Shown here: positions 6,748 to 15,565 of the stretch, piece by piece
Position numbering within the stretch: the first letter of the stretch is position 1
Layout: each line of letters opens with the position of its first letter
Assembly (NCBI RefSeq): GCF_003202405.1
Contig: NZ_QJHL01000002.1
Span: 248,001 to 312,000 of the forward strand
Reading direction: 5' to 3'
Length of the DNA: 64,000 nt
Source: Flavobacterium hydrophilum
GTDB taxonomy: Bacteria > Bacteroidota > Bacteroidia > Flavobacteriales > Flavobacteriaceae
Notes under the pieces: generated by a model
Seen by the model: the letters and a program-made list of their open reading frames with translations, nothing else
Database searches by the model: none
Told to the model about the DNA's origin: nothing
Translations under genes and position numbers: made by a program

Positions 6748-9516
6748 ATGAAAAGAATTTTACTTTACATGGCTTTGCTATTAGTTTCTCTACAACTTGG
6801 AGCACAAACCATTACAAAATCATCCGGATGGCTTGAATCTGCTTTTGTAGAATGGTCACCGGCAGCAGGAGCAGACAGTTATAATGTTTATTACACCGGC
6901 GGTGGAGAAACAAACAAAAAAATTGATGAACCGCTTATTCGCAGTTATGGGACTTACTTTCGTGCCGATGTTCCGGGTCTTGCAGCAGGATCTTATACGC
7001 TTACTGTAAAACCCGTAACGGCAAGTGTTGAAGGTACTGGTACAACAACATCTGTTTTGACAGTTTTGGCTCAGGATCGTAATGGTTTTGCTTTTCAGGG
7101 TGGCCGTATTCCGGGAGCTTATAATTTGAACGGGACATTGAAAAACAATGCTATCGTTTTATATATTACCCAAAATACAAAAAACACGATCTCTCTTGAT
7201 GTTATAACGGGTTCGAATGGTACAACTAAAACTAAATACACAGGTTTACAAAGTATTTTGGATGGATATAAAAAGGGGTATGATATCCGTCCTTTGGCAA
7301 TTCGGTTAATTGGAAATATTAGTGATTTAACTTATATGCTTAACGGAGATCTTGTTATTGAAAATAAACAAAATGCCTTAAGCTCAATTACAATGGAGGG
7401 TATTGGAAATGATGCTGTTGCCAACGGTTGGGGACTTCGAATTAAAAATGCTTCTAATGTTGAAGTTCGTAACATTGGGTTTATGTTAACTGATGCTGGT
7501 GAAGGTGACAATGTGGGATTGCAACAGGATAACGATCATATCTGGGTTCATAATTGTGATATGTTTTACGGGGCAGCAGGCGGCGATGCAGATCAGGCAA
7601 AGGGAGACGGTGCTTTAGACGCTAAAAAATCTACCTACATCACGTTTTCGTATAACCATTTTTGGGATTCTGGAAAATCTAATCTATTAGGATTAAGTGA
7701 AGGAACTGTGTCTGGATTGTATATTACTTATCACCACAACTGGTATGATCATTCTGATTCCCGTCATCCTCGTGTAAGATATTATTCTGCGCATGTTTAT
7801 AACAACTATTACGATGGAAATTCAAAATATGGAACTGGATCAACTTTGGGTTCTTCAGTATTTATGGAGTCAAATTTTTTCCGTAACTGTAAATATCCGA
7901 TGCTTACTTCTCAACAAGGTACTGATAAGTATGGAGGAGCTGAAGGTACTTTCTCCGGAGAAGCTGGAGGAACAATAAAAGCTTTTAATAATGTTATGAG
8001 TGGGCAAACTCGTTACGTGCCTTATGACGCAGTAAGTAATCCAATAGAATTTGATGCAATTGAGGTTGCGGACAAATCGCTTCCTATAAGTAACGGTATT
8101 AAGTCTAAATTAGGTGCAAATATTTATAATAATTTTGATATTGACCCTTTAATTATGTATTCCTATACAGCAGACAGCCCGGCAGATGCAAAAACAAATA
8201 CGATGACGTATGCCGGACGCATTGAAGGTGGAGATTTGAAATGGACTTTTAACAACGCTGTTGATGACACGTCATCAGATGTGAATGCAGCATTAAAAAC
8301 AGCACTTGCAGACTATACTACAAAAATGGTGTCTGTGCAGGGTGAAACTGTAGCTCCTGGAAACCAAACATTAGTTTTAACTACAGGAAATAATGATCAG
8401 AGTGTTTCTAGTGGAAATGCAATTGCTAGTATCGTATTTACCTGGGGAGGCGATGCTACTGATGCTTCAGTAACAGGATTACCAAATGGAATTATTGCTA
8501 CAAAAAACACTACAGCTAAAACAGTAACTCTTTCAGGAACACCAACTGAAACAATGGATTATACGGTTGCTACTACCGGAAGCATTGGTTCTGCAGCTTC
8601 TATTTCAGGAACAATTACAATGCTGCCAGCAAGCAGCCAGGTAATTACTTCGACTACTAACAATAATCAGACAGTAACTCTTGGTACAGCTATCGCTCCA
8701 ATTGTATTAACTTGGAGCGGAGACGCAACTGATGCTGATATTTCAGGTTTGGCTTTAGGCCTTAGTTCTGTTAAGGATGCAGTAGCAAAAACTATTACTA
8801 TTTCTGGTACTCCTACTGTTGCAGGTTCTGCTACATTCACTGCAATTACAACTGGTGCTGTCGGTACTTCGGTTGCTGTTTCAGGAACGATCATGGTTAA
8901 TACTGTTCCTGTAGGTGATGTAATTCACAATTATACATTGTCTGGAATGACAAGTAATTTTTATACATTTGAAGGAAGTGCAAAATCTGGCCCTGCACCA
9001 ACAACATATGAGGGATTATCATTGACAAAGGCTCACAAAATGGATTCAGCTGGAAAAGTAACTTATACTACAACCGGAGTATCAACTCTAACATTAGTTA
9101 TTTTAAGTGCTAAAACTTCTCCAACTATCAAACTTAACGGCACAGCTTATCCAATTCCTGCTGATGGGGTTATAGTGATCCAGAATGTTCCTGCAGGTTT
9201 AAACACCATTCTACAAGGCAATGGGGAATCGCATTTATATTACCTTAAAACCTCATACGCAACATTAGGTTTGGGGGATAATGTCCTGGCTTCAAAATTA
9301 GCTGTATATCCAAACCCTGTTTCAGATCAATTGTTTATTTCTTCTGAAGATAAAAAAGTAGAAAATGTTGTGATTTACAGCTTATCAGGGTTTGTAGTGA
9401 AAAACATTTCAAATGAGGTTGAATCGGTTGATGTTAGTGATCTTGCTTCAGGAAATTATATTGTAAAATTGACTACAGATCAAGGTACTGCTATAAAGAA
9501 AATTATTAAAAAATAA
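6748..9516 (+). CDS. Secreted pectate lyase, PL1-like, with Ig-like repeats and T9SS sorting domain
   Basis: 922 residues, predicted to cleave alpha-1,4-galacturonan by beta-elimination outside the cell. Order: signal peptide (1-20), FN3-like domain (about 21-105), parallel beta-helix pectate lyase domain (about 110-520), two Ig-like repeats (about 538-717), a further beta-rich module, and a T9SS type A sorting domain starting at LAVYPNP (about 851). In the helix, NDHIWVHNCDMF and a GDADQAKGDGALD stretch fit calcium binding, and WYDHSDSRHPRVR contains R339 and R342, one of them the likely catalytic base. It is a tandem paralogue of the next gene and shares its operator. PL1 is favoured over PL9 by the SRHPR motif. 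Confidence 0.9.
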   Translation: MKRILLYMALLLVSLQLGAQTITKSSGWLESAFVEWSPAAGADSYNVYYTGGGETNKKIDEPLIRSYGTYFRADVPGLAAGSYTLTVKPVTASVEGTGTTTSVLTVLAQDRNGFAFQGGRIPGAYNLNGTLKNNAIVLYITQNTKNTISLDVITGSNGTTKTKYTGLQSILDGYKKGYDIRPLAIRLIGNISDLTYMLNGDLVIENKQNALSSITMEGIGNDAVANGWGLRIKNASNVEVRNIGFMLTDAGEGDNVGLQQDNDHIWVHNCDMFYGAAGGDADQAKGDGALDAKKSTYITFSYNHFWDSGKSNLLGLSEGTVSGLYITYHHNWYDHSDSRHPRVRYYSAHVYNNYYDGNSKYGTGSTLGSSVFMESNFFRNCKYPMLTSQQGTDKYGGAEGTFSGEAGGTIKAFNNVMSGQTRYVPYDAVSNPIEFDAIEVADKSLPISNGIKSKLGANIYNNFDIDPLIMYSYTADSPADAKTNTMTYAGRIEGGDLKWTFNNAVDDTSSDVNAALKTALADYTTKMVSVQGETVAPGNQTLVLTTGNNDQSVSSGNAIASIVFTWGGDATDASVTGLPNGIIATKNTTAKTVTLSGTPTETMDYTVATTGSIGSAASISGTITMLPASSQVITSTTNNNQTVTLGTAIAPIVLTWSGDATDADISGLALGLSSVKDAVAKTITISGTPTVAGSATFTAITTGAVGTSVAVSGTIMVNTVPVGDVIHNYTLSGMTSNFYTFEGSAKSGPAPTTYEGLSLTKAHKMDSAGKVTYTTTGVSTLTLVILSAKTSPTIKLNGTAYPIPADGVIVIQNVPAGLNTILQGNGESHLYYLKTSYATLGLGDNVLASKLAVYPNPVSDQLFISSEDKKVENVVIYSLSGFVVKNISNEVESVDVSDLASGNYIVKLTTDQGTAIKKIIKK

Positions 9517-9535
9517 TCAAGTATTTAAATTTTAG

Positions 9536-9562
9536 AAAGGGCTTCCAATGGGAGCCCTTTTT
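9536..9562 (+). terminator. Intrinsic terminator of pectate lyase 1
   Basis: GGGCTTCC and GGGAGCCC form an 8-bp stem (one G-T pair) with a 3-nt loop, flanked by AAA and followed by a T run. Confidence 0.85.
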
Positions 9563-9776
9563 TATTTTTATTATTTAGAAAAGAAGTAGTTAGAAAGAGG
9601 TTTTTTGTACTTATTTATAATCTGTCAATTTTAAATAGTAATTTTTTTCTTACCAAATTTCAAACATTTAACATTTTTGAATTTATAAAACAAAAAATAT
9701 AGTTAACGTTAATATTTGTTAAATCACATTTTTGAAATGATTGTCAGGCTTTATAAAATAAGGAATTTTTAATGTG

Positions 9777-9790
9777 TGTAATTTATTACA
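9777..9790. promoter_or_regulatory. Degenerate upstream operator-like site
   Basis: TGTAAT-TT-ATTACA keeps both arms of the TGTAATCGATTACA operator but lacks the central CG. It lies about 107 bp upstream of the full operator and could be an auxiliary site. Weak evidence. Confidence 0.3.
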
Positions 9791-9887
9791 TTTAATGCAA
9801 CAAATTACATTTTAATTATTTAAATCAATTTATTTTATTCAATATGTTTTTTTATTGCAAAAATATTATGAATAATTAAAATTTATA

Positions 9888-9908
9888 TATTTTTGCGTAA
9901 TCGATTAC
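9888..9908 (+). promoter_or_regulatory. Promoter -7 box with overlapping LacI-type operator, pectate lyase 2
   Basis: TATTTTTG (9888-9895), a perfect -7 box, is followed one base later by GTAATCGATTAC (9897-9908). Placement relative to the -7 box matches that before the first pectate lyase almost to the base. Confidence 0.65.
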
Positions 9909-9977
9909 ATTTTATTAATGCATTCGATAAAAAATAAAAACCACTTTTTAAATAACTATCAATTAACCAAACCACAA

Positions 9978-12734
9978 ATGAGAAAAAAACTATTTTTTCT
10001 GACTATTTTGTTTGTCTCTATGCAAACATGGTCACAGCAAATTAATGAGGCGTCCGGCTGGCTGGAATCTGCTTTTGTAAAATGGCAACCTGTCAGTAAT
10101 GCCCAAACGTACAATGTTTACTATACCGGAAACGGTTTTACAGACAAGAAAATTGACAATCAATTAATCCGTAGCTATGGTTCTTATTATCGTGCCGATA
10201 TTCCCGGTCTTAAAGCAGGAACTTATACTGTAAAAGTTAAACCGGTTATTTCAGGTGCTGAAGGAACAGGTACTACAACCGGTACTCTGAACGTTTTAGC
10301 TCAGGATCGTAACGGCTTTGCTTTTGATGGTGGCCGTGTCCCGGGAGGATATAAAGCTGATGGAACCCCAAAAGATAATGCGGTGATACTCTACATTACG
10401 CAAAATACCAAAAATACGATCTCAATGGATATTACAGGAGCCAGTACAAATCCATGTGTTGGTTTGCAAAACATTTTGTATGCCATTAAAAAAGGAAAAG
10501 ATACACGGCCATTTATCATTCGTCTGTTAGGAAATATTACAGATATGACTGTTATGGAAGGTGGAGATGTCGTAATTGAAAATGCCAATAATGCATCAAG
10601 TTATGTAACATTAGAAGGTGTCGGGACAGATGCAGTTGCAAACGGCTGGGGTGTGCGTCTTAAATCTGCTTCAAATATTGAAGTTAGTAATATTGGATTT
10701 ATGAATTGCAATAGTACAGCCGGTGATAATGTTGGAATGCAGCAGGATAACGATCATATTTGGGTTCATAACTGTGATTTGTTTTATGGTGATGCCGGAA
10801 GCGATGCCGATCAGATAAAAGGTGATGGGGCATTAGATAATAAATCATCAACTTATATTACATTGTCTTATAATCACTTTTGGGATAGTGGAAAAGCCAG
10901 TCTTTTGGGCTTGAGTGAAGGAACTACAACGGGTTTGTATATTACTTATCACCACAACTGGTTTGATCATTCTGATTCCCGTCATCCAAGAGTTCGTTAT
11001 TATTCTGCACATATTTATAATAACTACTATGATGGAAATTCAAAATACGGAGCCGGATCAACATTAGGTTCTTCTTTATTCATAGAAGGAAATGTTTTCA
11101 GAAATTGTAAATATCCGATGCTGACTTCTAAACAGGGAACAGATATTTTTTATGATTCTGAAGGTACTTTTTCTGGCGAAGCCGGAGGAACTATTAAAGC
11201 CTTTAATAATGCTATGACTGGGCAGACACGTTATATTCCGTATAATGCGACTAATTACCCTGTAGAGTTTGATGCTATTGAAGCAACAACCAGAGGAGAA
11301 ATTATCAGCAGCAGTATTAAATCAAAACTGGGTGGTAATAGTTATAATAACTTTGATACTAACACCGCATTGTATGTTAAAAATCTGGTAATCGATCAGC
11401 CGGCAACAGCGCAAAGTAAAGTAGTGCAATATTCTGGTCGTGTCTCAGGAGGCGATTTGAAATGGACTTTTGATAATTCAGTTGATGACGCCTCGTCTAC
11501 AGTAATCACGGCATTAAAATCGGCTCTGACGAATTATACAGGAACATTAGTTTCAGTACAAGGAGAAACAAATGTAGTAAGCAATCAGACGCTGACTTCA
11601 ACAACCAATAATAATCAAACTGTAACAAGTGGTACAGCTATTAATTCTATTGTGTTTACCTGGGGAGGAAGTGCAACAGATGCTACAGTAACAGGATTAC
11701 CTGTATCAGGTATTACTTTTGTAAAAAATACGACTTCTAAAACCATTACTATTACAGGAACGCCTACCGCTACTCTTTCATATTCAATTAGTACAGTAGG
11801 AAGCGGAACAGCTGCTACAGGTTCAGGAACAATTACAGTTACATCTGCAAGTGCTCAAACCCTTACGTCAACCACGAACAATAATCAAACTGTAACAAGT
11901 GGAACAGCAATTGGTTCAATCGTTTTTACCTGGGGCGGAAGCGCTACAGATGCTACTGTAACAGGATTGCCTGCCTCAGGAATTACTTTTGTAAAAAATA
12001 CTACTGCTAAAACCATTACGATTACAGGAACGCCTACAGCGACTCTTTCATACTCAATTAGCACAGTAGGATCCGGAACAGTTGCTACAGGATCCGGAAC
12101 GATTACAGTTACAGGTACATCAACCGGAAACCAGATTCATAATTTTACAACATCTGGAAAAACAAGTACATTTTATACCATTACCGGAAATATGAATTCG
12201 ACTGCAGGTTCTGTAACTTATGCCGGTCTAACATTGACAGCCCGTTTAAAAATAGAGTCCAGTACATCTATTACATACACAACAACTGCTGCTTCGACAT
12301 TAACATTGGTATTCGATTCTAATTTTACAGGAACAGTAAAAGTGAATAATGTGTCTTATACTGCAGTTTCCGGAGTGGTTACGGTATCGCTTCCTGCAGG
12401 GGCTAATACGATAACAAAAGGCTCTGTTGCAAATCTGTATTACATAAAAACAGCATATAGTTCAACGGCACGTATGTCATCAAATAGCTCACTGGAACAA
12501 GGGTTAGCTTCAGAAAAACTGATTTTATATCCAAATCCTGTTTCTAATGAATTGAATATTGATTCAGATAAAGCAATTCAAAAAGTGGAAGTGTATAATT
12601 TAACAGGAGCATTGGTAAATACACAACAAGGAAATAACAATAGTATTGATATGAGTAATCTTGCCAATGGAAGCTATTTGGTAAAAGTTCATACAGAAGG
12701 CAATGTTACTACTAAAATTATCATTAAGAAATAA
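9978..12734 (+). CDS. Secreted pectate lyase 2, PL1-like, with two near-identical Ig-like repeats and T9SS sorting domain
   Basis: 918 residues from the ATG at 9978. This start begins a signal peptide (MRKKLFFLTILFVSMQTWSQ) and follows the same AAACCACAA leader as the paralogue; a start at 9918 would add 20 hydrophilic residues. Order: FN3-like domain, beta-helix lyase domain with W328 and the SDSRHPRVR motif, two tandem 90-residue Ig-like repeats (about 536-715), a beta module, and a T9SS type A tail from LILYPNP (about 848). It is closely similar to pectate lyase 1 through the catalytic domain. Divergent C-terminal repeats may tune surface attachment or spacing. A bidirectional terminator follows. 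Confidence 0.9.
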   Translation: MRKKLFFLTILFVSMQTWSQQINEASGWLESAFVKWQPVSNAQTYNVYYTGNGFTDKKIDNQLIRSYGSYYRADIPGLKAGTYTVKVKPVISGAEGTGTTTGTLNVLAQDRNGFAFDGGRVPGGYKADGTPKDNAVILYITQNTKNTISMDITGASTNPCVGLQNILYAIKKGKDTRPFIIRLLGNITDMTVMEGGDVVIENANNASSYVTLEGVGTDAVANGWGVRLKSASNIEVSNIGFMNCNSTAGDNVGMQQDNDHIWVHNCDLFYGDAGSDADQIKGDGALDNKSSTYITLSYNHFWDSGKASLLGLSEGTTTGLYITYHHNWFDHSDSRHPRVRYYSAHIYNNYYDGNSKYGAGSTLGSSLFIEGNVFRNCKYPMLTSKQGTDIFYDSEGTFSGEAGGTIKAFNNAMTGQTRYIPYNATNYPVEFDAIEATTRGEIISSSIKSKLGGNSYNNFDTNTALYVKNLVIDQPATAQSKVVQYSGRVSGGDLKWTFDNSVDDASSTVITALKSALTNYTGTLVSVQGETNVVSNQTLTSTTNNNQTVTSGTAINSIVFTWGGSATDATVTGLPVSGITFVKNTTSKTITITGTPTATLSYSISTVGSGTAATGSGTITVTSASAQTLTSTTNNNQTVTSGTAIGSIVFTWGGSATDATVTGLPASGITFVKNTTAKTITITGTPTATLSYSISTVGSGTVATGSGTITVTGTSTGNQIHNFTTSGKTSTFYTITGNMNSTAGSVTYAGLTLTARLKIESSTSITYTTTAASTLTLVFDSNFTGTVKVNNVSYTAVSGVVTVSLPAGANTITKGSVANLYYIKTAYSSTARMSSNSSLEQGLASEKLILYPNPVSNELNIDSDKAIQKVEVYNLTGALVNTQQGNNNSIDMSNLANGSYLVKVHTEGNVTTKIIIKK
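11585..12124 (+). repeat. Two tandem 270-bp coding repeats in pectate lyase 2
   Basis: Two in-frame 90-residue units follow each other. Both run from QTLTSTTNNNQTVTSGTA to GSGTITVT and differ at only a few residues. The paralogue has the same two units, but they are far more divergent from each other. This suggests recent homogenisation or duplication in this copy. Confidence 0.8.
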
Positions 12735-12765
12735 TAACCAACTAACTAACCATTATTTTAAAAAT

Positions 12766-12793
12766 AAAAGGCTTCCAAATCCGGAAGCCTTTT
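12766..12793. terminator. Bidirectional terminator between pectate lyase 2 and the ALDH gene
   Basis: AAAAGGCTTCC pairs with GGAAGCCTTTT, with A and T tracts on both sides. It lies between two convergent genes. Confidence 0.85.
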
Positions 12794-12808
12794 ATGATTT
12801 ATTAATAG

Positions 12809-14362
12809 CTACAAATCAAATTTTATTCCCTGTGCCAATGGGAGACTTGTGGTATAATTAATTGTATTAGTCTGGCGTCTCATGTAGATTTTCCAGGCAT
12901 CAGAACCGGACTCTCTTCCGCCTCCGGTTTCTTTTTCTCCTCCAAAAGCACCACCAATTTCAGCTCCTGAAGTTCCAATATTTACATTTGCAATACCGCA
13001 ATCAGAACCCGTAACGGATAAAAATCGTTCTGCTTCACGTAAGTTGTTTGTCATAATTGCTGACGATAATCCTTGTGCAACGCCATTTTGTTGTTCGATA
13101 GCATTATCTACTTCTCCTGAATATTTCATCAGATATAAAACGGGTGCAAAAGTTTCATGTTGAACTATTTCGAATGCGTTTTCTGCTTCTGCAATTGCAG
13201 GTTTAACATAACAGCCGCTTTCATAGCCTTCGCCAGAAAGTACGCCTCCTTCAACTATAATTGTTCCGCCTTCTGCTACAACCCTGTTTAAAGCTTTCGC
13301 ATACATTTCTACAGCATGAATATCAATTAAAGGCCCAACATGATTGTTTTCGTCAAGAGGGTTTCCGATACGTAATTGTTTGTAAGCAGCAACCAGGGCT
13401 TCTTTTACTTTATCATAAATACTTTCGTGAATAATTAATCTTCGGGTTGAGGTACAACGTTGTCCGGCAGTTCCAACAGCGCCAAAGACAGCTCCGATAA
13501 CAGTCATTTTAATATCTGCATCCGGAGTAACAATGATAGCATTATTTCCTCCAAGCTCTAATAAAGATTTGCCTAAACGCCCGGCAACAGCCTGAGCCAC
13601 TATTTTCCCCATTCGGGTTGAACCGGTTGCAGAAATCAAAGGAATGCGAACATCAGAAGTCATTAATTCACCTATAGTATAATCACCGTTTATCAGACAA
13701 GAAATTCCTTCGGGTAAGTTATTTTCTTTAATAACCTGGGCAATTATATTTTGACAGGCAATTCCGCAGAGAGGTGTTTTTTCAGAAGGCTTCCAAATAC
13801 AAACATCTCCTGAAATCCATGCTAAAGCAGTGTTCCATGACCAGACCGCAACTGGAAAATTAAAAGCTGAAATGATTCCGACAATTCCTAAAGAATGGTA
13901 TTGTTCGTACATGCGATGTCCGGGTCTTTCAGAATGCATCGTTAATCCGTGTAGCTGGCGCGATAAACCAACAGCAAAATCACATATGTCAATCATTTCC
14001 TGTACTTCTCCGTAACCTTCCTGTAATGATTTACCCATTTCATAGGAAACCAATTTTCCAAGAGCTTCTTTATTTTGGCGTAATTTTTCTCCAAACTGTC
14101 GAACAATTTCCCCACGTTGCGGTGCAGGAATTAAACGAAATGTTTTAAAAGCTTCTGTAGCAGACTGCATTACTCTTTCATAATCTTCAGGAGCTGACAT
14201 TTTTACGGATGCAATCAATTTTCCGTCCACTGGCGAGTAGCTGTCTAAAATTTCTCCAGATGAAAAACTTTCTATTCCTGTAGATGTTCCTTCATTTATA
14301 AATTTGATGCCCAATTTTTCCAGGGCTTCATTTATTCCAAATTGAGATGCTATTGTTGTCAT
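12809..14362 (-). CDS. ALDH7-type aldehyde dehydrogenase (aminoadipate-semialdehyde/piperideine-6-carboxylate dehydrogenase-like)
   Basis: A 517-residue NAD(P)-dependent aldehyde dehydrogenase in the cytoplasm. The cofactor-binding IISAFNFPVAVWSWN, WKPSEKTPL and ATGSTRMGK stretches are intact. The active-site Glu is in LELGGNNAI and the catalytic Cys in GTAGQRCTSTRRL. The pattern fits the ALDH7/antiquitin branch, which oxidises 2-aminoadipate 6-semialdehyde in lysine breakdown; the exact substrate is inferred. It is a single-gene unit, with a -7 box about 75 bases upstream and a shared terminator downstream. Confidence 0.88.
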   Translation of the reverse strand: MTTIASQFGINEALEKLGIKFINEGTSTGIESFSSGEILDSYSPVDGKLIASVKMSAPEDYERVMQSATEAFKTFRLIPAPQRGEIVRQFGEKLRQNKEALGKLVSYEMGKSLQEGYGEVQEMIDICDFAVGLSRQLHGLTMHSERPGHRMYEQYHSLGIVGIISAFNFPVAVWSWNTALAWISGDVCIWKPSEKTPLCGIACQNIIAQVIKENNLPEGISCLINGDYTIGELMTSDVRIPLISATGSTRMGKIVAQAVAGRLGKSLLELGGNNAIIVTPDADIKMTVIGAVFGAVGTAGQRCTSTRRLIIHESIYDKVKEALVAAYKQLRIGNPLDENNHVGPLIDIHAVEMYAKALNRVVAEGGTIIVEGGVLSGEGYESGCYVKPAIAEAENAFEIVQHETFAPVLYLMKYSGEVDNAIEQQNGVAQGLSSAIMTNNLREAERFLSVTGSDCGIANVNIGTSGAEIGGAFGGEKETGGGRESGSDAWKIYMRRQTNTINYTTSLPLAQGIKFDL

Positions 14363-14436
14363 TGTAACTTTTTTAGTTTAAAATGTGATATTTTAATGTA
14401 AAGATATTGTTTTAGGATTGAATTTTCCTTTGAAGG

Positions 14437-14444
14437 CAAAAGTA
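14437..14444 (-). promoter_or_regulatory. -7 box for the ALDH gene
   Basis: Minus-strand TACTTTTG matches TAnnTTTG, 75 bases upstream of the ALDH start. Confidence 0.5.
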
Positions 14445-14486
14445 AATTTAGCGTTATTTTTTAGGATTTTCATAATTATAAGTCGC

Positions 14487-14494
14487 TAAATTTG
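14487..14494 (+). promoter_or_regulatory. -7 box for the phosphodiesterase gene
   Basis: TAAATTTG matches TAnnTTTG exactly and lies 40 bases before the chosen ATG at 14535. It is divergent from the ALDH promoter. Confidence 0.5.
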
Positions 14495-14534
14495 TATTAA
14501 TTGATGAAATTTGTAACCATAAAAAATGTTATGT

Positions 14535-15494
14535 ATGAAAATTATAAAAATGTTTTCAGTTTGTTTGGTTTTAATATCATTGAATTCATTTTCCCAGAAA
14601 CTTCAAAAATCAGCTTTTCAGGTTGTTCCTTTGGGAGTTAAGGGCGGAATTGACGAAAAAAACCTTTCGGCCTATTTACTGGCACCTGTAAACACTAAAG
14701 ATTATATCTGTCTGGATGCCGGAACCATCAATGCCGGAATTGAAAAAGCCATTAAAAATAAAGTGTTCAGAGTTTCAGCAAGCCAGGTTCTGCGAAAATA
14801 CATTAAAGGATATTTAATTTCGCATGCACATTTAGACCATGTTTCGGGTTTGATAATTAACTCACCGGCAGATTCCTCAAAAACGGTTTATGCCACGAAT
14901 AAATGTATGGAGATGATGGAAAACCATTATTTTAATGACCAGACCTGGGCTAATTTTGGTGATGAAGGACCTGGTTTTCATATTAAGCGTTATCATTTTC
15001 AGACTTTAAATATTGGTAAAGAAACTCCAATTACGAATACGGCCATGACGGTGAAATCTTTTCCGTTAAGTCATGTAAATCCATACGAAAGCACTGCTTT
15101 TTTAATTAGAAACAATAATAATTACGTTTTATATCTTGGTGATACAGGTCCGGATGCAGTAGAAAAAAGCAATAATTTAAAAGAGTTATGGACAGCGGTT
15201 GCTCCATTAATCCGAAGTAAAGAATTAAAAGGCATTTTTATAGAAGTCTCTTTCCCAAATGAGCAGCCCGATCAGTTTTTATTTGGGCATCTTACACCAA
15301 AATATCTGATGGATGAGCTTCATAAATTAGAGGAATTAGCTGGGGAAAATTCTTTAAACGGATTTAAAATAATAATTACACATTTAAAACCACCTGCAAA
15401 AAATATTATAAAAATTAAGGAACAGTTGAAAACTCAGAATGATTTAGGATTGAAATTTATTTTTCCTGAACAGGGGAAAAGTTTTGAATTGTAA
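14535..15494 (+). CDS. Secreted class II 3',5'-cyclic-nucleotide phosphodiesterase
   Basis: 319 residues from the ATG at 14535, which begins a signal peptide (MKIIKMFSVCLVLISLNSFS then QK). An ATG nine bases upstream is possible. The class II cyclic-nucleotide phosphodiesterase motif HAHLDH (residues 97-102) follows GYLIS, with later SHVNPYES, LGDTGPD, FIEVSFPNEQ, LFGHLTP and ITHLKPP stretches typical of PF02112 and the MBL fold. It is predicted to hydrolyse cyclic nucleotides in the periplasm or outside the cell. Substrate preference cannot be read from sequence. The gene is monocistronic and converges on sufD at a shared terminator. Confidence 0.85.
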   Translation: MKIIKMFSVCLVLISLNSFSQKLQKSAFQVVPLGVKGGIDEKNLSAYLLAPVNTKDYICLDAGTINAGIEKAIKNKVFRVSASQVLRKYIKGYLISHAHLDHVSGLIINSPADSSKTVYATNKCMEMMENHYFNDQTWANFGDEGPGFHIKRYHFQTLNIGKETPITNTAMTVKSFPLSHVNPYESTAFLIRNNNNYVLYLGDTGPDAVEKSNNLKELWTAVAPLIRSKELKGIFIEVSFPNEQPDQFLFGHLTPKYLMDELHKLEELAGENSLNGFKIIITHLKPPAKNIIKIKEQLKTQNDLGLKFIFPEQGKSFEL

Positions 15495-15510
15495 TAAATC
15501 AGAGTATAAA

Positions 15511-15545
15511 AAAACCGACAACATACTTATTATATTGTCGGTTTT
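15511..15545. terminator. Bidirectional terminator between the phosphodiesterase gene and sufD
   Basis: AAAACCGACAA (15511-15521) pairs with TTGTCGGTTTT (15535-15545), with a T tract on each strand. It ends the suf operon on the minus strand. Confidence 0.85.
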
Positions 15546-15565
15546 ATGTTTTTTAAATTAGAATA

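Larger units (their letters stand above)
9517..9977. other. Gene-free stretch between the two pectate lyases
   Basis: It contains the upstream terminator, a TTAACGTTAA palindrome (9703-9712), a degenerate operator (9777-9790), the promoter and operator (9888-9908), and a leader sharing TTCGATAA, AACTATC and AAACCACAA words with the first pectate lyase. The promoter region was therefore probably duplicated with the gene. An ATG at 9918 in frame with the lyase is judged to be leader, not the start. Confidence 0.6.

Noticed and set aside
9918..9977. Upstream ATG as start of pectate lyase 2
   Set aside because: It would put 20 hydrophilic residues before the signal peptide and lies in the leader directly after the operator.
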